Assembly (NCBI RefSeq): GCF_010093595.1
Contig: NW_022985467.1
Coordinates: forward strand, 249,069 to 313,068
DNA length: 64,000 nucleotides
Reading direction: 5' to 3'
Source of the DNA: Mytilinidion resinicola
Taxonomy: Eukaryota > Ascomycota > Dothideomycetes > Mytilinidiales > Mytilinidiaceae
Part shown: piece after piece, positions 24,335-34,756 of the stretch
Position numbering within the stretch: the stretch's first letter is position 1
How the letters are laid out: each line of letters begins with the position of its first letter
Made by a program: the position numbers and the translations under genes
Notes under the pieces: generated by a model
Seen by the model: the letters and a program-made list of their open reading frames with translations, nothing else
What the model was told of the DNA's origin: nothing
The model's database searches: none

Positions 24335-24800
24335 AAACGGCTCCATTCCTGGTCCTGGACTTCCTTCCTTTCATTAACACCACCCTCCCTGGATTCCAAC
24401 GGTAGGTGGCCAGCCCTTAGGCTCGGGCAATCCACTCCCCGAAGATGTCGACCCCGGACATGATGGCCACGGGGTTTCGCCTAGGAGGACCTACTCGCTC
24501 CCTCGCCGGCCCCGGGTGTTGGAGGTTAGGAGCACCGCTACGTATTTAAGAGCCATGGCGGCAGAGTGGCAGAAACAGATAGAGGACTGCTAACACAGGC
24601 TTGTTTTTCTCTTTCTCTTTCTCTCAAGGAGAGTGGTGGCTGTTGCTCTTCAGGGCAGCAGCTCCATCGGGGCAGTCCCTACAATTGGCTGACCACTCTC
24701 CCCCCTTGCGACATATGTCCCGCCCTTGCAACTTTTGGACCAACCCGGGGGCATTAGTTTTCTGGCCTTGTGCTGGAGACTGAAGTCTCTCTCTTCAATT
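24335..24800 (+). repeat. Dispersed promoter-like repeat, partial unit 2
   Basis: Holds a related TATA segment (ATATATAAACGG at about 24330) with a similar downstream pyrimidine-rich leader. At 24750-24790 it carries the 3' block GCATTAGTTTTCTGGCC...GTGCTGGAGACTGAAG shared with units 1 and 3. The middle is diverged. No protein is seen. Confidence 0.4.
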
Positions 24801-25101
24801 TTGATTGCTTTTGGACTTGATATTTTGCCAATTGCCATGGCAAAAGCACTGATGGTATCCTTCACCAGAGCGTGTATGATAGTAATCGTTATACTTTGAT
24901 ACTACCAACCATCTTCACGCGAGACCTTGCTGAAAATCCTTCCTTACGCTGGATATCTTCGCCACCTACACATGCTGCCCGAGCCGATCCCAAAGATACA
25001 AACTATATCAGATACTAAGAAAGATTCGTCGATGCAATGATGCTCCTTCGCTGTGGAAAAACTGGTCAGCAGATGCACGTGAAGCTCCTGGGGGAGCCCG
25101 G

Positions 25102-25347
25102 ACTCAGGTTAAAATTGATGTGAACTCTGATTTCTATAGACGTCTAGCTAGTTGTATATATACTAGGGGAAGGAAGGGGGCCACCCCTGGGTGGCGCGCT
25201 AGTAAGTTCAGCTGAACACTGCACAGCTGAGCTTTCAGCTGGGTTCTCCACAGCTGAGATCTCAGCTGGGTTCTCTACAGCTGCTGTTCGGAGTAGCTTT
25301 CTAGCATATGAGTTGTTGATCCTAGGTTGTAGTGCTGCAACCTGAGT
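25102..25347. mobile_element. MITE, copy A (246 bp) with 5-bp target duplication
   Basis: Begins ACTCAGGTTAAAATTGATG and ends GTAGTGCTGCAACCTGAGT, giving terminal inverted repeats ACTCAGGTT. It is flanked on both sides by CCCGG (25097-25101 and 25348-25352). The first ~80 bp and the last ~50 bp are nearly the same as a second copy at 63210-63482; the middle differs and here consists of short CAGCTG-rich repeats. No coding capacity. It is non-autonomous and its superfamily is not assigned. Confidence 0.8.
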
Positions 25348-25440
25348 CCCGGGGCGTGCCAATTACGCCCTCTAGGGTAGCCATTTTTCCATACCCTTCC
25401 CCGTCGCTCTTTGCCAATAGCTGCCCGCGCAGAGGGTAGC

Positions 25441-25990
25441 TTCAGATTAGTTCGCGGGCTACTAATCCTTGGCATGTTCAGGTATCCTTATGTATAAAAG
25501 GACCAGGCCGTCCACCTCGAATCCTTTCTCCAGGCTTCTCACGGTGTTTTTCCACATTTTTAGGTGAGTGATCGGCTTTTCATGCGCCAATCCCGATCCT
25601 CCTCTGCGAACTCGGGGGGACAGGGGCGTATAGGGTTTTTGTTTTGCACATTGATTCATACCCTTTGGAGCAGCCGATTCAGATCATTTCCCTCTGGGTG
25701 GTCGGGGCGGGGGAGAAGGGGTGAATTTCCTTAAGCAGGTCACTAAGAACTGATCGACTTTTCAGGCGCCAATCCCGATCCTCCTCTACGAACTCGAGGG
25801 GACGGGGGCGTGTGGGGTTGTCATTTTGCACATTGGCTCATACCCTCTGGAGCAGCCGATTCAGATCAGTTCTTGGTGGATCCATTTTGCACTTGGCAAG
25901 GCGGAAGGCATTGGTTTTCTGGCCTTAAGCCGGAGACTGAAGCCTTCCTAACACTTTGTTTCCTTTCTTTAGTCTCGCAGTTCCTAATCT
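25441..25990 (+). repeat. Dispersed promoter-like repeat, unit 3, with internal 117-bp duplication
   Basis: Repeats unit 1: CTACTAATCCTTGGCATG, TGTATAAAAGGACCAGG (about 25491), CTTTCTCCAGGCTTCTCACG, then TTCTTGGTGGATCC and GGAGACTGAAGCCTTCC. Inside it a 117-bp segment is duplicated (25570-25687 and 25753-25870), both copies running from GATCG-CTTTTCA to GAGCAGCCGATTCAGATCA. A GTGAGT donor (25563) and a CTTTTCAG acceptor (about 25767) would fit a spliced transcript. No protein is seen. Confidence 0.55.
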
Positions 25991-26249
25991 TGATTACCAT
26001 CTTTGACGATGATGTCGTGCAACCCCTGGGAATATCGGTGCATATCTGTTATAGACTTCAGACTCGTCAACGTAGCTCAAAGAAAATGTCTCAGTTCAAT
26101 TATTGCCGGAGACAACCGTCATTCATCACATCAGTTTATCTCGGAACATCGGAACATGGGTATCTGTCTTCTTCAAATTGGCCTTATAAAGGGCAGCTGT
26201 GAGACTATTTAAGATGAATCAAAAGGAGGCCTCGAGCCAACAGCCAGAG

Positions 26250-28690
26250 GCATTCGCCGAGTAACTAGGGAGAGGTTGCTGGGTCGTGTGCGCGCAAGGC
26301 AGCTAGGATGGTGACTTTTCGGAGGCAAAATCTTTCGACTACTTGAACCCCTCCTCCCCCGCACCCTCCAACCCCACGCCTTTCTTTTCTTTGTAATGTG
26401 AGGCTACTGCGGCGATACACAAGGAGAATGACGGCATAACGCTCTAAGGATCTACGTAAGCATACACCCACACGCCTTCTACTCCACGTAACCCCAACTC
26501 TGTTAGCAGGCCAACCGCTTCCCTCTCGATCCTCTCTCTCTACCCCTCCTCTCTCCCTCCTTTCCTTACCTCGACCAACCCCTGGACCCACCAGCATCAT
26601 TGCGAAGATGTTGGAAGATCCCCAACGGTACGTTGGCTTGGGGGTCTGTCTCTAGCCTGAGCCGTAGCCAATTCGCCCTGGCCATCGACCCCGGATGCTA
26701 GAGCAGTGCATAAACACCCCACAACGTAAAAGTAGGACCAAGGTCCCGGACCGAAACCGGCTGTGATGTTAGTGGAAGTCCCACGGGTCCGGCGCACCGT
26801 ACCAAAGTACCTCAAGAGCCGCTGAAGGCACAGTAAGTTTTGAAGGAGGAAATGGACTTACATTTCAGCTTTGCTCCCTATAAGGTTACTTCAATAATGT
26901 CGAGAGGCGGTGCGAGGCCCCTGCTGCGATATGCCAGGAGGATAGTACTGAGGGTATCCCTTTTTTCTGGTAAGTATTTCTATCTTTATTCGGGATCATT
27001 TGCTGACTTTGCTCGTTTGGGAGGATTCTGCCTAGTCAGCTAAGAATCGGGTAAGGGAGCTAGCAGTTGTAGTACTGTAGGATACTCTGTAGATAATGGG
27101 TATACGCATTAATTCTATATACAAGAGAAGCCTGTTGGATATGTCACAGATACCGCCTTATTTAGCATTAGTGTACCGCCTGGCTAAAACTAAAGTAAAA
27201 AGACAGCTTTAGTATCTAGACCGGGCTCCGATACCACCCTCGCCCTGCGCTCAGCGATCTTTGCGTGACCATGGCATCTTGCCCTCAACCCTCTCATGTG
27301 CATCCAATCCGGGGAATTTATCCTCGTCGAGGCCTACGCTGATGCCCCACTGCCCAACCTTCCCATCGTGGCCGCCCATCTCCTCGATAAGGGCGTTGAT
27401 ACGGCGCTGGGTAGAAAGACGAGGGTAAGATCTGTCCAAGGGTAACGTGCACAGCGCTATAAGGCACGGTGCGCACGCCTGGCGATGCTTGAACATGGAT
27501 AGGGAGGAATTTCACGAGGACGCTGGCGGGCGTCAGCTTGAATATGAGATGAACTTGCAGGTTAATGGCCAATGTGGCCTACCTTCACGCTTTCTGCCGC
27601 TTTCCTTTCACTTAGTATCCCTTGTCTACGCTGGGCGCTCTTGGTAGCGTAAGCAGGCACCTTTGTTTCTCTTCGTTGGCCAGCTTTTATCCTCCCGCTC
27701 ATCTTCTTCAGTCCTTGGAGCTAATGGCCAGGCGCGTCAGCGTCGTCGCCGCCAGCTACGCCACGGATCCCAGCATAAGGGCGATACGACTGCCAAATCG
27801 CCGTCTCCTCAGCCCTTGTTCCAGTAGCATATGTGGGGACAGTTGGTTCTGGGACACCGCCGATGCGCTCTCATCAGCGGAAAGCTTCACGGGCACTCGG
27901 CGAGAGCGTGGCCCATAGACGTAAAGGCGGCGATCCCCGGGAATAACGATGGGCGCTCGAAATAGCGATTCTGAGGTAGCCAGAGAGGCTTCGCGTCGAA
28001 AATAGGATTGCGAGGAGCGGACTATTCCTAGAAGGCCGCCGTTAGTTCATGATATTCAGGTCCTTCTTTCTCTTCGTTCCCCTACTCATCCTGCTTGCTC
28101 TGCTCTGGAAACTCGAACGGAGGTATATGACCAGTGTCGTCGACAGCTCGGAAGCTTCAGGATGATAATCTCGTTGCGGCTCGGCGCGCAAGTCCTCAAC
28201 GCCAGCGGATTCGTCAGTCCTCATCATCGGGGAATGGACGTCAAAGGACGCTATAATCTGAATGTACTAGCAAGGGCTTGGATTTACGCTCCGCCAGACC
28301 GTGTTTGTAATTAGGGTATTGAAAGTCGGGTCCCCTGCTTATATGGAGGTAGGCAGCAACATAGCTCATGGTTTCAGCGTGGAGAAAGTCTTGGATGGGT
28401 ATGCGGACAAGGGCGAACCTGCAAGAGGGGTTGAGAAAAAGGCTATGTAGAGCGTCGAGTCTGTCCTATACCCTGGAGAAGAGGCATACGGCAAGTCAAC
28501 CAGGCGACGAAGTTTGGCTTCATTCTCGTTGTTTTGATGGGCGTTGGGCGTTGCTAGGAGCAAGATCACAACAACATCGATAGGACTATGCACGCATGAG
28601 CGATACGACAAAGGTTTCGACAGATGGTAGACGAATTGATTGCGTTCTTCTTCAAGTTCCCACACAAGGTGAGAGGCTCAATGAAAAATG
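26250..28690. other. Gene-poor stretch
   Basis: Purine/pyrimidine-rich and AT-rich sequence without a frame I can support as a whole gene. The part at 27060-27200 is TAG/TAA-rich and resembles RIP-decayed DNA. At 27640-28230 the minus strand shows short protein-like stretches broken by stops, perhaps a further dead gene. Confidence 0.3.
27254..27496 (-). pseudogene. Possible 3' fragment of an unrecognised gene
   Basis: A minus-strand frame ending at about 27254 reads RLSTQRRINALIEEMGGHDG, then GKVGQWGISVGLDEDKFPGL and a basic end (MPWSRKDR). Composition is protein-like and low in repeats, but there is no matching upstream body. I do not recognise the family. Likely the truncated end of a gene whose remainder has decayed. 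Confidence 0.25.
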
Positions 28691-28697
28691 CGGTGCA

Positions 28698-29000
28698 AGA
28701 ACCTGCCCGGGCCCCACCATCGCCACTGGGCTCGTGATGGCCATACCAGTCGACTATGCCACCTCCGAAGAGAAAAGAGGGAAAAAGCTGCGAGGGAAAA
28801 GAGCGCACATGAGGGGCGCGAGAAGCTGTAAGGAAAAGAGCGCACCTGAAGGTGCGAGAAGATGCCCGGGCTCCTCCATCGCCACTGAGCTCGTGGTGGC
28901 CATACCAATCGACTGTGCCACCTCCGAAGGAGAAAAGAGAGGAGACTCTGCGAGGAGAAGAGCACACCTGAACGTGTGAGAAGAGGATGCAGAAAGGAAG
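28698..29000. repeat. Two-unit tandem repeat, period about 160 bp
   Basis: The block TGCCCGGGC-CC-CCATCGCCACTG, GGCCATACCA-TCGACT and GCCACCTCCGAAG occurs at about 28700-28770 and again at about 28860-28930. Both copies are followed by GAAAAGAG and GAGCGCAC-type sequence. Open frames over it on the minus strand repeat accordingly and are not considered genes. Confidence 0.65.
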
Positions 29001-29718
29001 CCAGGAGCGAGGAAGGAAGAGGTTAAATAGGTCGTGCAGAAGTCGAATTTACTAGCGCCTTGCCAGCCTTCACTCTAAGATTCTATCAACAGTGACGTAC
29101 TCAAGCCCCACAATCCACCTTGGGACGGATTCTCACAGCATGAGAGCACCTCGAACCTGGGATCTCGTGGTACCAGCTGTTCCCTGCCTTGTCAAGCTCA
29201 TGGATAAGAACAAATCTGCAGCTGTGATCAATGGATTTGAGTTCTGAGCATAACCTTGAACAACCCAGGCAGTAGTAGAGCACATCTGCGTGCGGCGAGA
29301 CAAAACATGGCGAAGACACTGTTTTCATCCCTAAAACACCGCTGTGAGGAGCATCGATTGTACATCTCCTCCATCGATCCTACGCGAATGATAATCCGAT
29401 GCCGCTCGGGACATCGTCACAATGAGAGATTGGGACCTAGAAATTGTAAACTCAAATAAGAAATAACAATACTCACAGAGGGCTGGCATGCCCAGAACAG
29501 AATTGCTCTGTCGCGAAGTTATTTCAAATAAATTAGATTGAATATGCATAACCCATCGTATTCTGCCGAAATTGGATAAGTAGGGGATACGCCCCGGGCA
29601 TCCCCAAGCCTTTATCGAAGCTGACTGCAGTCAAGTAGAAAATTTACCACTGAAGTATCCTGTTCTGAACAGCATACCTCAATAGATCTTCTAGGATGAA
29701 GTCAGCCTCACTTGCCCA
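29001..29718. other. Gene-free stretch
   Basis: About 700 bp with only short accidental frames. A segment near 29145-29165 (TCGAACCTGGGATC) recalls a tRNA T-arm on the minus strand, but no tRNA fold can be built around it. Confidence 0.35.
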
Positions 29719-30504
29719 CTAGGTAGCAAAGCTCTTCACCTGGTCCGCGATGGACCCGCACTTCTCCGTCCACTCATGAAAGATCCCATCCTGCGCCGCC
29801 TTCGCCGCCCACCTCGCCCAATTGACTCGCTGGACCACGGTGCGATCCCCTTCTTGATGATGGTCTTCATGTCGATGGTTCTCAAGATACGTGACGAGTC
29901 TTGCGGCAACCCTGGCCATAGACGGAGCCGCCTCTTCCCATACCTCCGCATCCTTCTGCTCGAAATACATAATCCTCCCAAGGCGCAAGAAAATATCCCC
30001 TTTGAGGTGCGTGGCTTCCGATGGAGCCTAGCTGAACAACTGTTCTGCGACCTCCTGAGAACAATGTCGGAGGCAAGGCTCGTCTTGATGCATGGTAGAG
30101 TGTGTTGTATCTACACAAAGTCTTGACATGTCCAGCATTTGTACACAGATGTCCTCCATGGAATCGTTTGGTGGAGTCTCCTCACGATCTGATGTGCGTG
30201 AGATGGCTGTTTCGACTGAGTCATCGGTCTCCGTCTCCGTCTCAGAATTGGAATCTTCCCGTTGTAGGAATTTATCAGCATGTCGACGACTACAGGAGCA
30301 AGGAATGAGTTTACTTACGGGCTTGAAATTGCCTGGACCACGATAGGTGCCAACGTCAGTGTTGCTCAGCATAGATGTGTCGTCATCATGGGAAGGAGGG
30401 ATGGGATGGGCCGGAGCCGTCGTTGCTGGCGTTGGTTGGGTACCGTTCGGGCCGCCAGCATTGTCTTGTTGTCTACTAGAGGTGCTCCCTGTAATTGGAG
30501 GCAT
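29719..30504 (-). pseudogene. Lineage-specific family protein, member 3 (one in-frame TAG)
   Basis: From the ATG at 30504 the frame runs through an acidic S/T/E/D-rich N terminus, then DICVQMLDMSRLCV, then CLRHCSQEVAEQLF. It meets a TAG at about 30028-30030. The same frame then continues without another stop to 29719 and carries the family C-terminal block VNWARWAAKAAQDGIFHEW and CGSIADQV. Member 1 has Gln at the stop position, so CAG-to-TAG is the simplest change. A GTAAGT donor sits where member 2 has its intron, but the matching acceptor reads CTACAA instead of CTACAG. The segment stays in frame if unspliced. One nonsense change in an otherwise whole gene; function unknown. Confidence 0.65.
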
Positions 30505-31178
30505 TATATGTTGCTTGAATATTTACCAATCCCCAAAGGTTGTATTGGGGGGGGGGGTTTTGAAACAGGTTTTGGTGAGTGGTGTCTCTTTTTGATTTGC
30601 AGTGGTGGGCTATTTGGAAGAAAGCTAGAAGAGACAATTGGGCGACATTCATACTGGTTTCGCTACATCTTGAAGTAAAACCGGAGGCTTCTTCCAGAAA
30701 GGAGTTGACATTACGGGAGGTATCTACAACCCACTAGAACATCTCCATAGAGTGATAGATTTAGAAGCTAGGAGCGAAATGCATTCATCTAGTCGATCAT
30801 CGAGAAATGCGCCAGTAGGTTTTGATTGAAAGAGAATGATCTTGAAGACATGATCTACCGTCGTTGATTCAATTTTCAACGCGTTTGCCGGAATGTTTCG
30901 GGTTTGCTCAAACTCATTTATGTCTGTCGTCGGATTACGATGAGGGATAGAAAGAACGCGGGAAAATTCCAAGTTGAACTCCATTGGAGCAACGGTGAAC
31001 CTGGTCCACCTTTCTGCCATTGTCTGGGATGGCTAGGCGATATTTCAAGCAGTTTAAATGGACACAGTACGAATTTAGGAGAACTCCTCAAGACACCCAA
31101 GCAGCATCCAATGTGTGCACAGAAATCAACGAGCATTCATTCTAGAACAAAAGAGGCTTGAGAAGACGCAAGATGGGA
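30505..31178. other. Gene-poor stretch with a doubtful small ORF
   Basis: Includes a 12-G run at about 30547-30558. A minus-strand frame at 30724-31020 (98 codons, MAERWTRFTVAPMEFNLEFS start) has ordinary amino-acid composition but no recognisable domain. I do not call it a gene. Confidence 0.3.
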
Positions 31179-32419
31179 TCAACCTGAGTGGCGTCTTCCA
31201 CATCCACCGCACATGGAACGAACCCATCCACAGCAGCAGACGAAACGAACCCATCCCCAGAACTTTGATTTGGTCTTTAATCCATTCTGGTCTTGAACGG
31301 GGGTTGGACAACGGATAAGCGTCAAAGTTAGCTCGGGCACTGGGGATGTGTCTGTGTCCTCTTTCTGGCTGCCTCCACTGCGCCGACTCTTCCTTCCGCC
31401 TCTGCTCCCTCTCTTACGGTTCTTAAGTCCCTCTCCGGGGTGAGTACTCGCTCCGGTTGCCCTAGCCTTGTCTAATAACGGTGGAGCTTCCGCGAGGTCA
31501 CCGGTCTCTCCGCCTCTGCTCCCTCTCTTACGTTTCTTAAGTCCCTCTCCGGGGTGAGAGCTCGCTCCGGTTGCCCTCGCCTTGTCTAATAACGGTGGAG
31601 CTTCCGCGGGCCCAATGGTCTCTCTGCCTTCTGTCTCGTTACTATCCATCGCCTGAAGGAGTGCGCCGCCGGTGCTGAAAGAACCGACGGGAAAATTGCT
31701 ATCGATCGGTTGGAGAGGGGTGGGGAAAGGTCCGCTGGAGATATCGCCATCCATCGACGGATCGGGTTGATTGCTCGCTCCGGTTGCCTCATCCACTGAG
31801 AGCGGAGCTTTCATGGGGTCAGCGGTCTCTCCGCCTTCTGTCCTATTGTCGTTCATGGGTCGGAGGGATCCCGCGCCGGTGTGGTCAGGATCGCTGGAGC
31901 CATAGCCACCCATAGGCCGGAGGGGTATGTCGCCGGTGTGATTAGGATCGCTGGAGCCATAGCCATCATCATACCGCGTCGCCTCCGGTTCATGGGCCCA
32001 GCCTTCAGGCGGCGGCGACTGGGGGCGTTCGTAGAACCTATCCCCAGGACGGGGATCTTCATCGGCATCTCTGCCCTCTACTTCATATATATCCCACCAG
32101 GTGCCGTAAGATACAGGCGACATCGTCAAGTTTTTGCTGGTATGGAAGAATTCGTCTAGTAGATTAGCTTTGGTCGGTCTCAGTTGTGTGAAGTGATGTC
32201 TCACGCTCTAGTCCAGTCAAGACAGAATAAGAATTCGATAATTGCGGTAGCGATAGGCGCGAAAAGCGTGTTACCGAATACACCGATGTTGTTGTTGTGG
32301 GGATCGAGGACGAGCTGCGAGGTAATTGTAATGAGGTGGAAGGGGGCGTAGAGAAGTAGCGTCCAATTTTTGAGCAAGAGCTGCGCAAACCCTGCAGCTT
32401 CCAGGGAAAAACATCCTCC
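31179..32419 (-). CDS. Candidate membrane-anchored, repeat-rich protein (5' end unresolved)
   Basis: Exon 2 (32136-31179) begins with MSPVSYGTWWDIYEVEG and carries two sets of internal repeats: 19-residue units around YGSSDPDHTG and 38-residue units around LLDKARATGAS with KRKRGSRGG. It ends in a Cys-rich tail (CCCGWVRSMCGGCG). A 68-bp intron (32204-32137, GTGAGA, branch CTAAT, CCAG) joins it in frame to an upstream segment, open from 32419 to 32205. That segment reads as strongly hydrophobic (NWTLLLYAPFHLITI and NTLFAPIATAIIEFLFCL), likely two membrane spans. It has no Met and a TGA just upstream, so at least one further 5' exon is needed. I do not recognise the family. It could be a surface or endomembrane protein with a disordered basic tail. 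Confidence 0.5.
31397..31624. repeat. Two 114-bp tandem repeats in coding sequence
   Basis: The unit beginning CTCTGCTCCCTCTCTTACG and ending near the GTCTCTCCGCC block is present twice head to tail with few differences. The period is 38 codons, so the frame is kept. A second, 57-bp (19-codon) repeat lies at about 31857-31970 in the same gene. Confidence 0.8.
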
Positions 32420-32451
32420 TCAGCCTGGTAGAGCTCTCGCCTAGATGACAT

Positions 32452-33268
32452 GATTGGCTTTATATTGGTGCGAATCGAAGGTGCGAGCGCCAGGAGTCCA
32501 AGATGTCGTTTTGTGTGCAGCTAGCTCTACACCGCTGTCTGAGATGGCCCAGCGAGTTTACTGGTTTTCCAAAACCCTAAGGTTAGATCATACTGGATAG
32601 TTCAAAAACGAAATGGAGCACCACATAAATTGGTAAGACGGCATAGAGAGAAAGCGAAAGACAAAATCAGGGAGAAAGATGTCAGGAGTTCAAGTAGGTG
32701 GAAGATATTTAGGGTCACAATCCATTTCAACCCCTCTTGTAAGAGCTTGCTGGCGCTCCCTAACCTTCAATTCTAATTTAGGCTACTAAGCATCACGATC
32801 AGTAATCCGATCAGCCTTAATCCATTTGATGGCCGGTCATTTCAGCGTACGTGCAAGAATCCAATCGATCATCGAGGCCTCTTCGGCGAGTCCCAAAGCA
32901 TTCTTCAAATATACCGGGCTAATCTTGAGTCAAGGACTCAACTTTAGGCTGTCACATGCGCGGAACATGTCTTCTCTAAGAGCTTGACGAATGCCAAGGC
33001 TGACTTTTTCACCAACATCGCAACATCGCTCGCCTAACGTCGGACTAGCCGAATTGGAGTGACTAAGCGAGCGGCTCGGTCATCTATCAGTCAACTCTCG
33101 TCTCTCTTCAACCACTTAACGTTCATCAGCGCATAGTCACAAGATCTGGTCTATCTTCGTCTGCAGCTTCATCTCCTGAGCTCGCGACCCTAACAAGATC
33201 CATCATGGTATCGTCATGCCTCCCTCCACTCCTCCACTCCCTTTGCGTGCTCTATTCACCTCCTACTA
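32452..33268. other. Divergent intergenic region
   Basis: About 800 bp between the minus-strand repeat protein and the next plus-strand family gene. A TATA-like CCAATATAAAGCC on the minus strand lies at about 32455-32470. A branch-point-like CTACTAAT followed by CACAG immediately precedes and overlaps the start at 33269, so an additional upstream exon is conceivable. Confidence 0.35.
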
Positions 33269-34478
33269 ATGCCACAGCCAACGGACGCCCCTAAAACCCC
33301 CCCACAGACGGTTAGCCGCGGGAGTATTCAGGCCACGCCTCCGCACATGAGAGGCGCCTTGGCCCTTGGGACTACTGTGCCCGTGGCAGAACGTGACGAT
33401 CTCTCGTATGGTGGCAACCACGCGCGGGCTACTGCCAATAGGAGAACCGCAAATAGATACTTCACCAACCGGCACGTACAGGCAGCGATTGGCCAGCTAT
33501 TCCCCGGCCAGTACGAGAACGACCGCTTCATGCAGGCAGCCGTCGATGAACTGCCGTTTGAAGGTAAGATCTCTCCTATGTCAATCCCGCAACCACATCT
33601 CCATAGCGCCAGTTGTTGACGTATCACCTGCAGGGACTCCACACCAGTCTAGAATGCGCAACCCCGATCCAATCGTCACCGAAGCTCAGCCCACCGCGAT
33701 CGACTTTGCCCGCTCCGTGGCACCGACCGGTCACCTCCGCCATCACTCCGAGACCCTGCGCGTGCTCGAATCTCGAGATTTGCCCTCTTCGGAGCCCACC
33801 CCTGACAGCCGCCCTCCAACTTATCGAACCGTTGACGATCATTTGAGCCTCGCTGCCACAGCTGGACTCCCCCCACGCGAAGCCGCCGTCCTCAATCCCC
33901 GCGATCTGCTCCGACAGCTTCCCAGACTCGACCAAGAGCTCGTCTATCCGAAAATCAGCCCGATCCCGCTCACGTACCTGCGCGTCGCGTCGACTGCATG
34001 CTCCAAACCGCTTCTCCCTGCGTCCGACATTGCCGTCCTCAATCGCTATGCGAAGGAACTTTGTCCGTGGGGAGGCTCTCACGCCCTGTTGCGCGACATC
34101 ATACACAAACTGGACGTCACTGTCGGCCGCCTTTTGCTGGCTCCGGCTGAGGACCTGACGCCCTACGCGGCCGTGCGCATCGAGAAAATCCTACCCGACG
34201 CCATGAAGATTTGGAAGGCGGAGTTCCAGAGGGAGAAGATCGAGCTCGTGAAGCAGAGGCAGGACCCCTGCAATATTGCCGTGGCAGCTGGATGGGTTGA
34301 GTGGATTCAACACGCTGTGAAAGATGGGCTGATTCACATGGACCCAGAGCATGCAGGTCAGACTGGCTACATGAGGGGGGAGGGAGCGTGCCGATGTGAA
34401 GGCTCCCTGTTCATGGAGGGGTGGACATGCTGGGATGTAGAGAGCTCTTGGAGCGGTAGTGTCTGGGTGGCTAAGTAG
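33269..34478 (+). CDS. Lineage-specific family protein, member 4 (divergent, intact)
   Basis: Exons 33269-33563 and 33634-34478 with a 70-bp intron (GTAAGAT...CACCTGCAG) give 379 residues. The N-terminal part (TANRYFTNRHVQAAIGQLFP) is not found in the other members. The C-terminal half corresponds to them: a DIAVLNRYAKEL block, HKLDVTVGRLL in place of NLDRLVALE, and VAAGWVEWIQHAVKDGLIHM in place of the WARWA...GL-HEW block. Similarity is weaker than among members 1-3, so membership is likely but not certain. The tail after the core (Gly/Cys/Trp-rich) is unique. No stop interrupts it. Function unknown. Confidence 0.6.
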
Positions 34479-34756
34479 TTGAGGTGTCCGCTAAAGGGTC
34501 TACCCCTTGGAAATTCGGGCTGATATTGGGTGCGATTTAGCTGGTGGGGTCTTCTGCCCGCTTTTCTGGACTGATTTTTGGGTGTTTTGGCGTTTGGATA
34601 ATGGGCTTGGGGGTACCCCAGTGGTTGATAACTATTGTCCATTCCGGGCTCGGATGGACGTGAATCAAACTCTGTCCTCCTTTCGTTAATCTAAACGTGA
34701 CGTTTTCTTGATAACGTGACTATGTTCTCAATTTCTAGGTAAATACCTACCTTGAT

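Noticed and set aside
28566..28979. Paired ORFs on both strands
   Set aside because: They follow a two-unit 160-bp tandem repeat; repeat structure, not coding, explains them.
29140..29210. tRNA-like word TCGAACCTGGGATC
   Set aside because: No T-arm pairing, acceptor stem or A box can be built on either strand.
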